From NCBI RefSeq assembly GCF_031457455.1, contig NZ_JAVDWU010000001.1, positions 558,001 to 622,000 on the forward strand: DNA of 64,000 nt. The letters are read 5' to 3'. A program made the translations under genes and the position numbers. The notes below the pieces were generated by a model. The model worked only from the letters and a program-made list of their open reading frames with translations. It was not told the origin of the DNA and ran no database searches. Positions 7,637 through 18,338 of this stretch are shown in pieces. Numbering within the stretch: the stretch's first letter is position 1; each line of letters opens with the position of its first letter. Origin of the DNA: Hydrogenophaga palleronii_A (GTDB lineage Bacteria; Pseudomonadota; Gammaproteobacteria; Burkholderiales; Burkholderiaceae_C).

Positions 7637-8452
7637 TCAAGGGGGGGGAGGCGCATGGCGCAGCAGTTCGCGCACCCGCGCCAGGTCCTCTGGCGTGTCC
7701 ACCCCAGGGCCAGGGGCCTGTTCACAGACATGCACCGCAATGCGATGCCCGTGCCACAGCACACGCAGTTGTTCCAGCGCCTCGACATGCTCCAGGCCGG
7801 CAGGTTCCAGATTCGGGAATGTACGAAGGAACGCCGAGCGGTAACCGTAGATGCCGACGTGGCGAAGAGGGGCTGGTTCGGCAAGCCCCTTCAATGCGTC
7901 TGGCGGCGGGGTGCCGTCTGGTCCTTCGCTGCTTCGCCACCAGGGGATGGGCGCTCGGCTGAAGTAGAGCGCGGTCCCTGAACGGTCGAGAACCACCTTG
8001 ACCACATTGGGATTGAGAAATTGATCGAGGTTGTCTATGGCATGTGCGGCCGTGCTCATGACGCAGTCCGGCCGCCGGGTGAGTTCGTGTGCGACCGCGT
8101 TGATCAGATCCGGGTCCATCATCGGTTCGTCGCCTTGAACGTTCACGATCAGCGCGTCGTCCGGCAGCTCCAGCAGCTCGCAAGCCTCTGCCAGCCGGTC
8201 GCTGCCTGACAGGTGATCGGCCTTTGTGAACAAGGCCTCCACTCCGTGAGTCTGGCAGGCTAAAACAATGCGCGCGTCATCGGCCGCCACCACGCAGCGA
8301 CGGGCACGACTGCGCATGGCCTGGTGCGCGACGCGCACGATCATGGGCAATCCTGCGATGTCCGCCAGCGGCTTCCCCGGAAGCCGGCTGGACGCCATTC
8401 TCGCGGGTATCAGAACGGTGAAGTCGCCGGTATCGTCGGCTTGCGCGTTCAT
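7637..8452 (-). CDS. kdsB: 3-deoxy-manno-octulosonate cytidylyltransferase (CMP-Kdo synthetase)
   Basis: This 271-residue enzyme activates Kdo with CTP to form CMP-Kdo for lipopolysaccharide inner core. The nucleotide-binding segment LIPARMASSRLPGKPL lies near residue 14, and NVQGDEP (near 103) is the metal and nucleotide loop. The C-terminus ends in a proline run beyond the usual family end. The start overlaps the trm112-like stop by 4 bases, so translation is probably coupled. Its position near lpxK puts two lipid A/Kdo steps in one operon. Confidence 0.95.
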   Translation of the reverse strand: MNAQADDTGDFTVLIPARMASSRLPGKPLADIAGLPMIVRVAHQAMRSRARRCVVAADDARIVLACQTHGVEALFTKADHLSGSDRLAEACELLELPDDALIVNVQGDEPMMDPDLINAVAHELTRRPDCVMSTAAHAIDNLDQFLNPNVVKVVLDRSGTALYFSRAPIPWWRSSEGPDGTPPPDALKGLAEPAPLRHVGIYGYRSAFLRTFPNLEPAGLEHVEALEQLRVLWHGHRIAVHVCEQAPGPGVDTPEDLARVRELLRHAPPPP

Positions 8453-8655
8453 GGCAGCGGTGTCGGCGGGCGCGGCCTTGCTGCCTCTTCTTCGCTGATC
8501 GGGCGGGCAATGTGTTCGAGCAGGACCGGAATGCCATCCCGAATCGGATACGCCAGACGGGCGCTGCGGGAAATCAGTTCCTGCTTTTCCCGGTCATAGA
8601 TCAACGGCCCCTTGGTGACGGGGCAGACCAGCAATTCAAGCAGTTTGGTGTCCAT
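8449..8655 (-). CDS. Trm112 family protein (YcaR-like)
   Basis: This 68-residue protein has the compact fold of the Trm112/UPF0434 family: LLELLVCPVTKGPL, then YDREKQELIS and AYPIRDGIPVLLEHIAR. Family members are small, and some are zinc-binding activators of methyltransferases. Here only one cysteine of the CxxC pair remains, so zinc binding is unlikely. It is wedged between lpxK and kdsB, the same position as ycaR in E. coli (lpxK-ycaR-kdsB). Confidence 0.9.
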   Translation of the reverse strand: MDTKLLELLVCPVTKGPLIYDREKQELISRSARLAYPIRDGIPVLLEHIARPISEEEAARPRPPTPLP

Positions 8656-8693
8656 GGGGCAATGATAGCTTCGGTGCGCTGGACTGAGAGGGC

Positions 8694-9758
8694 TCAGTTC
8701 TTTGTCGTCAGGGAGGTAAGTCGGTGTTCGATGGCCTCGAAGAAGGCAGGTTCAATGTCGACTTTCAAAGGGACAGACCACATGGCCGAACCAGGCGGGG
8801 CGGCATTCTGGAACAGTTTGACCGCATCTTTCTCAGTACAGATCAATGTCGGGGGTCTGGCGGCCAGCAGCGCCGCATAGGCTGCTGGCTCTGCATGGTC
8901 GGGCAGGGTCACTGCGTTTTGCAACGTGAGCCCACGTGCCCGCAACATGTCAAAAAAGGCGGTAGGTCGTGCAATGCCGGCCACCGCAGTCAGGGGAATG
9001 CCTTGCAGCGCCTGCATCGCCAATCGCTCTCCCCGAGGGCCCACCACCTCGTCTGAAAGGCGCCGTGTGGCATTGAAATCGGGTACACCGTCCGGCAATG
9101 TCACGGCCGTCGGTGGTCGGTCGTCGCGATGCTGGTGAAGCACGAAATCAGGGCTGCCCAATGCGCCGTGGAGTGGAGGCCATCGGTCACGCAGCAGACC
9201 TGCCGGCAACAGCCAGCCGTTGCCCGTGCCGCGGTCGTCAAACACCACGATGGAAATATCGCGCGCCAGGGCCAGGTGCTGAAGCCCATCGTCACAGATC
9301 AGGACATTCGTTTGGGGATACGCATCCAGCAGCGCGCGGGCGGCGTCCGCGCGGCGGGTGGCCACAAACACTGGCGCACCCGTGCTTCGGTGGATCAGGG
9401 CGGGTTCGTCACCACTGAGGGCGGGTGGCGTGTCTGCCTCAACCTGCGTGGGTCTGCCGTGCGTGCCGCCGTGACCGCGAGACACCACGCCCGGGTGCCA
9501 GCCCCTGGCTTGCAGATGCTGCACCAGCGCGATCACGGTGGGCGTTTTGCCTGCACCTCCAACCACAACGTTGCCCACCACGATCACCGGCACCGGTAGT
9601 CGGTGGGTGGTGAGCCAGCCCGCCGCGTAGAGCCTGCGGCGCAGTGCCATCAAGGCACCGTATACGATTGAAACCGGCCACAGTGCCCGCGCCGGAAGGC
9701 CTCTTCGTTGTGCGAGCGCCTGCCAGCGGGCTTCTCTGCGGGCCTGTGTGGCGCTCAA
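8694..9758 (-). CDS. lpxK: tetraacyldisaccharide 4'-kinase
   Basis: This 354-residue inner-membrane kinase phosphorylates the 4' position of lipid A disaccharide. An N-terminal amphipathic or membrane-associated segment (about 25-45) precedes the P-loop VGGAGKT (66-72). LICDDGLQH and the C-terminal ICTEKDAVKL segment are typical of LpxK. It follows exbD by 15 bases and precedes trm112 by 38 bases, so it belongs to the same minus-strand operon. Confidence 0.96.
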   Translation of the reverse strand: MSATQARREARWQALAQRRGLPARALWPVSIVYGALMALRRRLYAAGWLTTHRLPVPVIVVGNVVVGGAGKTPTVIALVQHLQARGWHPGVVSRGHGGTHGRPTQVEADTPPALSGDEPALIHRSTGAPVFVATRRADAARALLDAYPQTNVLICDDGLQHLALARDISIVVFDDRGTGNGWLLPAGLLRDRWPPLHGALGSPDFVLHQHRDDRPPTAVTLPDGVPDFNATRRLSDEVVGPRGERLAMQALQGIPLTAVAGIARPTAFFDMLRARGLTLQNAVTLPDHAEPAAYAALLAARPPTLICTEKDAVKLFQNAAPPGSAMWSVPLKVDIEPAFFEAIEHRLTSLTTKN

Positions 9759-9773
9759 AGGGGAAGGGCCTTG

Positions 9774-10217
9774 TCAGGGGCGGGCACCTTTGGCCGACCC
9801 GCTGCTCGACTGCTGAGTGGCAAAAGTGATTTGAACAAGTTGGGCTCGACGCGCGGCGTCCATGACATTGATGACCGATTGGTGTGTGGCAGCTGCATCG
9901 GCGCTGATGACGACCACCACCACTTCGCCGTTGTCTGGCTTGGCTGCAGCCAGTGCGCGGGTCAGCGCTTCGACGCCGGTCTCCGTGAGCACTTGCCGAT
10001 CGATGGCGTAGCGGCCATCGCTGCTGATGGAGACCACCACTTCCCTGGGCTTGTCCCGGGGCGCTTGGGCATCGGCGGTGGGAAGGTTGACCTGCAGTTC
10101 GGTGAACTTGCTGTAGGTGGTGGTGAGCATCAGGAAGATCAGCACCACCAGAAGGATGTCGATGAACGGGATCAGGTTGATCTCAGGTTCATCCCGGTTG
10201 GTGGACTGGAACTTCAT
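9774..10217 (-). CDS. exbD: ExbD/TolR family energy-transducing protein
   Basis: This 147-residue protein has one N-terminal transmembrane helix (about 13-33) containing the essential aspartate, Asp20 in IPFIDILLV. A periplasmic domain follows (45-135), with a Ser/Gly/Lys tail. With ExbB it forms the proton-driven motor that powers TonB, or TolA in TolR homologues. The start overlaps the exbB stop by 4 bases. The tolB-pal-cpoB genes lie 24 kb away without tolQRA, so this pair could serve either TonB or Tol. I favour ExbD because exbBD beside lpxK is a common arrangement. Confidence 0.88.
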   Translation of the reverse strand: MKFQSTNRDEPEINLIPFIDILLVVLIFLMLTTTYSKFTELQVNLPTADAQAPRDKPREVVVSISSDGRYAIDRQVLTETGVEALTRALAAAKPDNGEVVVVVISADAAATHQSVINVMDAARRAQLVQITFATQQSSSGSAKGARP

Positions 10218-10855
10218 CTCCGCACCCTGAGCAAGTGGCGTACGAAGCGCTCGGCTGACACTTCCATGACAAGCAGGTAAGCATCCACCCGCGCCCGGAA
10301 ATAGCGCCAGAAGATCAGCGCCGGTATGGCCACCATCAACCCGAAGGCGGTGTTGTACAAGGCGATGGAAATCCCATGGGCCAGTTGGGTGGGATCGCCA
10401 CCGCCGGGTGAAGTGCCCATGCCGCCCGCGCCACCCTGAGAGGCGAAGATCTCGATCATTCCGATCACCGTGCCCAGCAGACCGAGCAAGGGTGCCGCCG
10501 AAGCGATGGTGGCCAGAGCGCCCAGATAGCGCTGCAGCTTGGCCGCGGCTTGACGACCAGCGCCCTCAAGACTCGAGCGCAGATCGCTTTCGCTGACCTT
10601 GGGATTGCTGTTGAGTGTGCGAAACCCGCTGGCAAGCACCTCGCCCAGCACCGAGTTCTGCTCCAGTTGGGCCACCACGTCGGGGCCGGGAATGCTGGCG
10701 TTGGAAACCATGATCGCTTCGTCCAGCAGTTTGGGCGGGACGATCCGATCGGTTTTCAGGCTGATGAAGCGCTCGATGATGAGGGCCAGACCCAGGATGG
10801 AACAGGCGATCAGGGGCCAGATGGGCCAGCCAGCGGCTTGTATGATGGAAAACAA
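10214..10855 (-). CDS. exbB: ExbB/TolQ family proton channel protein
   Basis: This 213-residue protein has three transmembrane helices (about 10-30, 112-140, 160-185). The TM2-TM3 region carries PLLGLLGTVIGMIEIF and ALYNTAFGLMVAIPAL, hallmarks of the MotA/TolQ/ExbB family. It forms the pentameric channel of the ExbBD motor. It is the first gene of the minus-strand operon running to adk. Assignment as ExbB rather than TolQ rests on context. Confidence 0.88.
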   Translation of the reverse strand: MFSIIQAAGWPIWPLIACSILGLALIIERFISLKTDRIVPPKLLDEAIMVSNASIPGPDVVAQLEQNSVLGEVLASGFRTLNSNPKVSESDLRSSLEGAGRQAAAKLQRYLGALATIASAAPLLGLLGTVIGMIEIFASQGGAGGMGTSPGGGDPTQLAHGISIALYNTAFGLMVAIPALIFWRYFRARVDAYLLVMEVSAERFVRHLLRVRR

Positions 10856-11223
10856 AACAGGGCTCCAGGCGGTCGCCGCCGCAACAGGCGGACTGATTTC
10901 AATCGATGGGATTATGGCGTACGAGCAAGGCCCGCCTCATTTGGCTTTTCCCTATGTGGTTGCATTCCGAGAGCGCTTCCATGGGTGCTCGTTTGGCCTC
11001 TGCCGGGATGCCAGGTGGCCTGTGGATAACTTTGTGAAGAACCTGGCATGGCTGGAAGGCGTACCAGTGCCGCCAATGCCAAGCGGGTCCTGAATACCCG
11101 GTGAGACCACACAAAACACTTTGAAATCAATGACTTGTTCCCATCATCACCCTATGGTGGCATGCCCCATGCCGCCCGCATGGAATATCGCGGCCTGTGG
11201 ACACCTTTTGCCCTGGAGACCGC
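10856..11223. other. intergenic region between divergent exbB and xseA
   Basis: These 368 bases contain no gene I can support. Two overlapping minus-strand frames of about 71 codons (10899-11130) and short plus-strand frames have atypical composition and no ribosome-binding site. The region must hold both divergent promoters. I could not pick out convincing -35/-10 pairs by eye. Confidence 0.5.
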
Positions 11224-12519
11224 ATGGCTGAAGCTTTTTTTTCCTCAACCGCCGAATCTGCGGGCCGGATATGGGCGGTTGGGCCTCTCATGCGAGCCAT
11301 TGCGGACACCTTGTCGGCCCGGTTCAATCCTGTCGCGGTTCGCGGCGAGCTCTCCGGCTTTGCCCGAGCGGCCAGCGGACACTGTTATTTTTCGCTCAAG
11401 GACGACACGGGCCAAGTGCGTTGTGCCATGTTTCGGCGTGCAGCGGACCAACTGAGGTTCCAGCCCCGAGACGGACAGTTGGTGGAGGTGAGGGGCAAAT
11501 TGGACGTGTACGGCCCCAGAGGTGACCTTCAACTGATCGTGGAAAGCCTGCAGCCTGTGGGGCAGGGCGCGCTGTTTGAGCAGTTTCTGTTGCTCAAGGC
11601 GCAGCTCGAATCAGAGGGCTTGTTCGACGCCGCCCGAAAAAAGCCTCTGCCGCTGCAGCCCAGGAGCATCGGTGTCGTGACATCGTTGGGTGCGGCCGCT
11701 TTGCGAGATGTTGTGACGGCACTTCGCCGGCGTGTGCCGCACCTGCCGGTGGTGATCTATCCTGCTGCCGTGCAGGGCAGTTCGGCGCCTGCCGAACTTT
11801 GTGCCGCACTTCAAAAAGCGTTCCAGCGCTTCCACGACCATGGCGAAAGCGACGTGGTGCTGCTGGTGCGCGGCGGCGGGTCGCTGGAAGACCTGTGGTC
11901 GTTCAACGATGCCGGTGTGGTGCGAACCATTGCGCAGGCGCCCATGCCTGTGGTCTGTGGCGTGGGCCATGAAACCGATTTCACGTTGGCTGACTTTGTG
12001 GCGGACCTGCGCGCGCCCACACCCACGGCCGCAGCAGAATTGTGTTCTCCGCCAAGGGAGCAGCGCCTGGGCGAACTGAGCTACCTGGGAGAGCGTTTGC
12101 GGGATGAAATGGTGAGTGGCCTGGATCGCCGTGCGCAGCGTATCGATTACATTGCCCAGCGCTTGGGACGGCCTTCATCCCGACTGCATGAAAGCGCTCA
12201 GCGACTGTCTTCGCTTCAGCACAGGATGCAAAGTGGTGTGAAGCATGCTGCCCAGCGCCATCGACTGCGCATCGAGGCCATGGAGGCCGCTCTTCCCCGG
12301 GCGGTGGAGCGGGCCATGGAGCTGCAACGCCGACGCTTGCAGACCTGTGAAACATCACTGGGAATGCTCGATCCGCATCTGGTGCTGGAGCGCGGATATG
12401 CCTACCTGAGTGATGCGCAAGGTGTGGCCATCACACGTGTGGACCAGAGTCATGCAGGTCAATCGGTGGTGGCCACCCTGGCGGACGGGCAAATCGGTTT
12501 GACGGTGAATGCAACGTAG
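11224..12519 (+). CDS. xseA: exodeoxyribonuclease VII large subunit
   Basis: XseA with XseB degrades single-stranded DNA from both ends. The 431-residue protein starts at the ATG at 11224, which follows GGAGACCGC; the in-frame GTG at 11197 lacks a good site. It has an N-terminal OB fold (ELSGFARAASGHCYFSLKD), a catalytic core with RGGGSLEDLWSFND and CGVGHETDFTLADFVADLRAPTPTAAAEL, a coiled-coil arm (about 275-380), and a C-terminal segment with LERGYAYL. No xseB is visible in the window. Confidence 0.96.
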   Translation: MAEAFFSSTAESAGRIWAVGPLMRAIADTLSARFNPVAVRGELSGFARAASGHCYFSLKDDTGQVRCAMFRRAADQLRFQPRDGQLVEVRGKLDVYGPRGDLQLIVESLQPVGQGALFEQFLLLKAQLESEGLFDAARKKPLPLQPRSIGVVTSLGAAALRDVVTALRRRVPHLPVVIYPAAVQGSSAPAELCAALQKAFQRFHDHGESDVVLLVRGGGSLEDLWSFNDAGVVRTIAQAPMPVVCGVGHETDFTLADFVADLRAPTPTAAAELCSPPREQRLGELSYLGERLRDEMVSGLDRRAQRIDYIAQRLGRPSSRLHESAQRLSSLQHRMQSGVKHAAQRHRLRIEAMEAALPRAVERAMELQRRRLQTCETSLGMLDPHLVLERGYAYLSDAQGVAITRVDQSHAGQSVVATLADGQIGLTVNAT

Positions 12520-12682
12520 AGACGTGTTTACGGGTCCCATGACGGCCGTGATCACGAGCTAAGACCCTGTTGCGGTTGCTTGCATCGGGGTTTCCTACAA
12601 TGGCGTTCGCAGACGATGGTACGGCTTTTCAGGTGGACCATCGTTCGTTGTCTTCAAAACTTCAATCACACGAGGAAATCAC

Positions 12683-13264
12683 ATGGAACATACCCTGCCC
12701 GCATTGCCCTATGGCCTGGACGATCTGGCCCCCCACTACAGCCGCGAGACGCTTGAGTACCACCATGGCAAGCACCACAACGCCTACGTGGTGAACTTGA
12801 ACAACCTGCAAAAAGGAACCGAGTTCGAAAACCTCGATCTGGAGTCGATCATCAAGAAGGCCAGCGGTGGTGTGTTCAACAACGCTGCGCAGATCTGGAA
12901 CCACACCTTCTTCTGGAACTGCATGAAGCCCAATGGCGGGGGTGAGCCATCTGGTGCGCTGGCGACGGCCATCAATGCCAAGTGGGGCAGCTACGCCGCC
13001 TTCAAGGAAGCTTTTGTGAAGAGTGCCGTCGGCAATTTCGGCTCAGGCTGGACCTGGCTGGTCAAGAAGCCTGACGGTACGGTCGACATTGTGAACACAG
13101 GTGCTGCAGGCACGCCCCTCACCACCGACGACAAGGCGCTGCTGACAGTGGACGTCTGGGAACACGCCTATTACATCGACTACCGCAACGCGCGTCCGAA
13201 GTTTGTCGAGACCTTCCTCGACAAGTTGGTGAACTGGTCGTTCGCTGAAAAGAACTTCGGCTAA
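12683..13264 (+). CDS. sodB: superoxide dismutase, Fe type
   Basis: This 193-residue cytoplasmic enzyme converts superoxide to peroxide and oxygen. Metal ligands appear in the family positions: an N-terminal His in LEYHHGKHHN, His in NHTFFW, and Asp/His in DVWEHAYYIDY. The residues GSGWTWL and the length favour the FeSOD (SodB) type over MnSOD. The ATG at 12683 is preceded by GAGGAAATCAC. It is a single-gene unit with a strong terminator downstream. A Fur or small-RNA control is possible but not visible. Confidence 0.95.
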   Translation: MEHTLPALPYGLDDLAPHYSRETLEYHHGKHHNAYVVNLNNLQKGTEFENLDLESIIKKASGGVFNNAAQIWNHTFFWNCMKPNGGGEPSGALATAINAKWGSYAAFKEAFVKSAVGNFGSGWTWLVKKPDGTVDIVNTGAAGTPLTTDDKALLTVDVWEHAYYIDYRNARPKFVETFLDKLVNWSFAEKNFG

Positions 13265-13287
13265 ACGGGCCGTTCGCCGCGCCACTG

Positions 13288-13319
13288 AAGCCCGGGGGTT
13301 AGCCTTCCGGGCTTTTTTT
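13288..13319 (+). terminator. intrinsic terminator of sodB
   Basis: The stem AAGCCCGG/CCGGGCTT is followed by a run of seven T, 24 bases after the sodB stop. Confidence 0.88.
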
Positions 13320-13516
13320 CTTGCCGGTCTGGGGGCAAAGGTCCGTTCAACAAGGAAAAAAAGTTCGCGTCTTTCCATAATGCGGCATATGAGTTCAAAA
13401 AACGGCAAGGCGGTCAGAGCGCTGCGAGCAAAATCCCGAAGGATCCTTGGATTCGGCCGGACAGCCTCACGCTCCAGCGGAATTCAGACACCAAGAATGA
13501 CACCCGGAGAAATCTC

Positions 13517-15754
<2,238 letters not shown>

Positions 15755-15773
15755 AGGTTGCTCACGGGGGAAC

Positions 15774-16244
15774 TCAGCGGCTTGCGAAAGGTGAGCCGCT
15801 GAGCTTGAATCCCTTCTGGATGCCGCGCTTGGCAAACCAGCCCTGGTGCATCTCCAGCACGTAGCGCACCGGTTTGGCCGAGCAGTGCGAGTCGAGCGAC
15901 CGCGGCTGCATGTCGGCCAGGTTGACCACTGTGCCGTCGTCCTGCACAAAGGCGGCGGTCAGTGGCAGCAGCGTGTTCTTCATCCAGAAACACTGCACGG
16001 CGGGTTGCTCGAACACGAACAGCATGCCTTCGTTGGTGGGCATGTCGACCCGGTGCATCAGGCCCACGGCCCGCTGCTGCGGCGTGGACGCCACCTGAGT
16101 CTGTATCAGGTGCATGCCGGCCTTGAGCGTGGTGCGCGGAAGGTCCAGTTGCGGGACATCCTGCGCCAGGGCGGGTGTCAGCAGGAGCATCAGCACACTG
16201 GCCAGCATGATTTTCATGGCGTTGGGGGACGTGGTTTTGCGCAT
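15774..16244 (-). CDS. exported DUF192 family protein
   Basis: This 156-residue protein is convergent with the monomeric isocitrate dehydrogenase. The start at 16244 is preceded by GAGGGA; the frame is open to 16379, but that part would overlap the icd leader. It has a signal peptide (hydrophobic IMLASVLMLLLTPALA, cleavage near AQD) and then the DUF192 fold, with QRAVGLMHR, GMLFVFEQPAVQCFWMKN and LPLTAAFVQDDGTVV. DUF192 proteins are small secreted beta proteins of unknown function. Confidence 0.85.
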   Translation of the reverse strand: MRKTTSPNAMKIMLASVLMLLLTPALAQDVPQLDLPRTTLKAGMHLIQTQVASTPQQRAVGLMHRVDMPTNEGMLFVFEQPAVQCFWMKNTLLPLTAAFVQDDGTVVNLADMQPRSLDSHCSAKPVRYVLEMHQGWFAKRGIQKGFKLSGSPFASR

Positions 16245-16404
16245 GCAGGCATTGTCCCTCAAGGAAGAGGCGGGCCGGAAATCGGCGGCTGCGGCAGGGC
16301 AGGGTGATCTGCTGATAGGGACTAGAATTTGTCGGGTAGCCACCTGGGGCACCGTGCCGGGTGACTTTCTGTTATTCAACGCATTCCAACCGGAGACTCT
16401 CTAC

Positions 16405-17658
<1,254 letters not shown>

Positions 17659-17726
17659 GCGGCTGAGGTTTGCACTTCATCCGTTTGTCGGATGAAGTCC
17701 GGACAGTAGCGAATGCCACAAATAGC

Positions 17727-17760
17727 CGCCGAGAAGCACGGCTCCTCGGCGGTTTTGTTT
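17727..17760 (+). terminator. intrinsic terminator downstream of icd
   Basis: The stem CCGCCGAG/CTCGGCGG around a 10-base loop is followed by TTTTGTTTT, about 70 bases past the icd stop. Confidence 0.8.
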
Positions 17761-17891
17761 TGGGCGGCCGCTGCACAATGGTGCATGCGTTGCTGCGCCA
17801 GACTTCACCTCGTGACTTGGCCCCAGGAAGAATCATGGTTCCTTGGCCCGGCTTTCAGTGAGGAAGTGTGTGCGCCGCTAGAATGGTTTTC

Positions 17892-18248
17892 ATGGCCACC
17901 CAGAACCCCAAAAAACCCGAAACCCCCGTCGCGCCGCCCAGTGTGGGAAGCGACGACGCGGTGGTGCTTGAGCGCCGTACACAGCGCGCCAAGCCGCCCC
18001 AGATGTTTCAGGTGGTATTGCTCAATGACGACTTCACGCCCATGGAGTTCGTGGTACATGTCATTCAGGAATACTTTGGCAAGGACAGGGAAACAGCCAC
18101 ACAGATCATGCTCAAGATCCACCTGGAAGGAAAAGGCATTTGCGGGGTTTATTCTCGTGATGTGGCCAATACCAAGGTGGACCAAGTCTTGCAAGCGGCC
18201 AGAGGCGCAGGCCATCCATTGCAATGCTTGAGTGAACCTGTTGAATAA
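17892..18248 (+). CDS. clpS: ATP-dependent Clp protease adaptor ClpS
   Basis: This 118-residue adaptor delivers N-degron substrates to ClpAP. The conserved core is FQVVLLNDDFTPMEFVVHVIQEYF, with the ClpA-contacting region GKGICGVYSRDVANTK. I start at the ATG at 17892 (MATQNPKKPE). Upstream in-frame ATG (17883) and GTG (17868) codons exist, and none has a strong ribosome-binding site. The disordered N-terminal tail is somewhat longer than in E. coli. It lies 90 bases before clpA, the standard pair. Confidence 0.95.
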   Translation: MATQNPKKPETPVAPPSVGSDDAVVLERRTQRAKPPQMFQVVLLNDDFTPMEFVVHVIQEYFGKDRETATQIMLKIHLEGKGICGVYSRDVANTKVDQVLQAARGAGHPLQCLSEPVE

Positions 18249-18338
18249 GACAGAACGTGCCCCAGATGTGAACGAACCCACCCAGTCTTTGCTCTTACCA
18301 GTTGCGATTCAGATCACCCACAGCCAAAGGACGTGTCC

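Noticed and set aside
10899..11130. Two overlapping minus-strand frames of about 71 codons in the exbB-xseA gap
   Set aside because: No ribosome-binding site, atypical amino-acid content, frames overlap each other.
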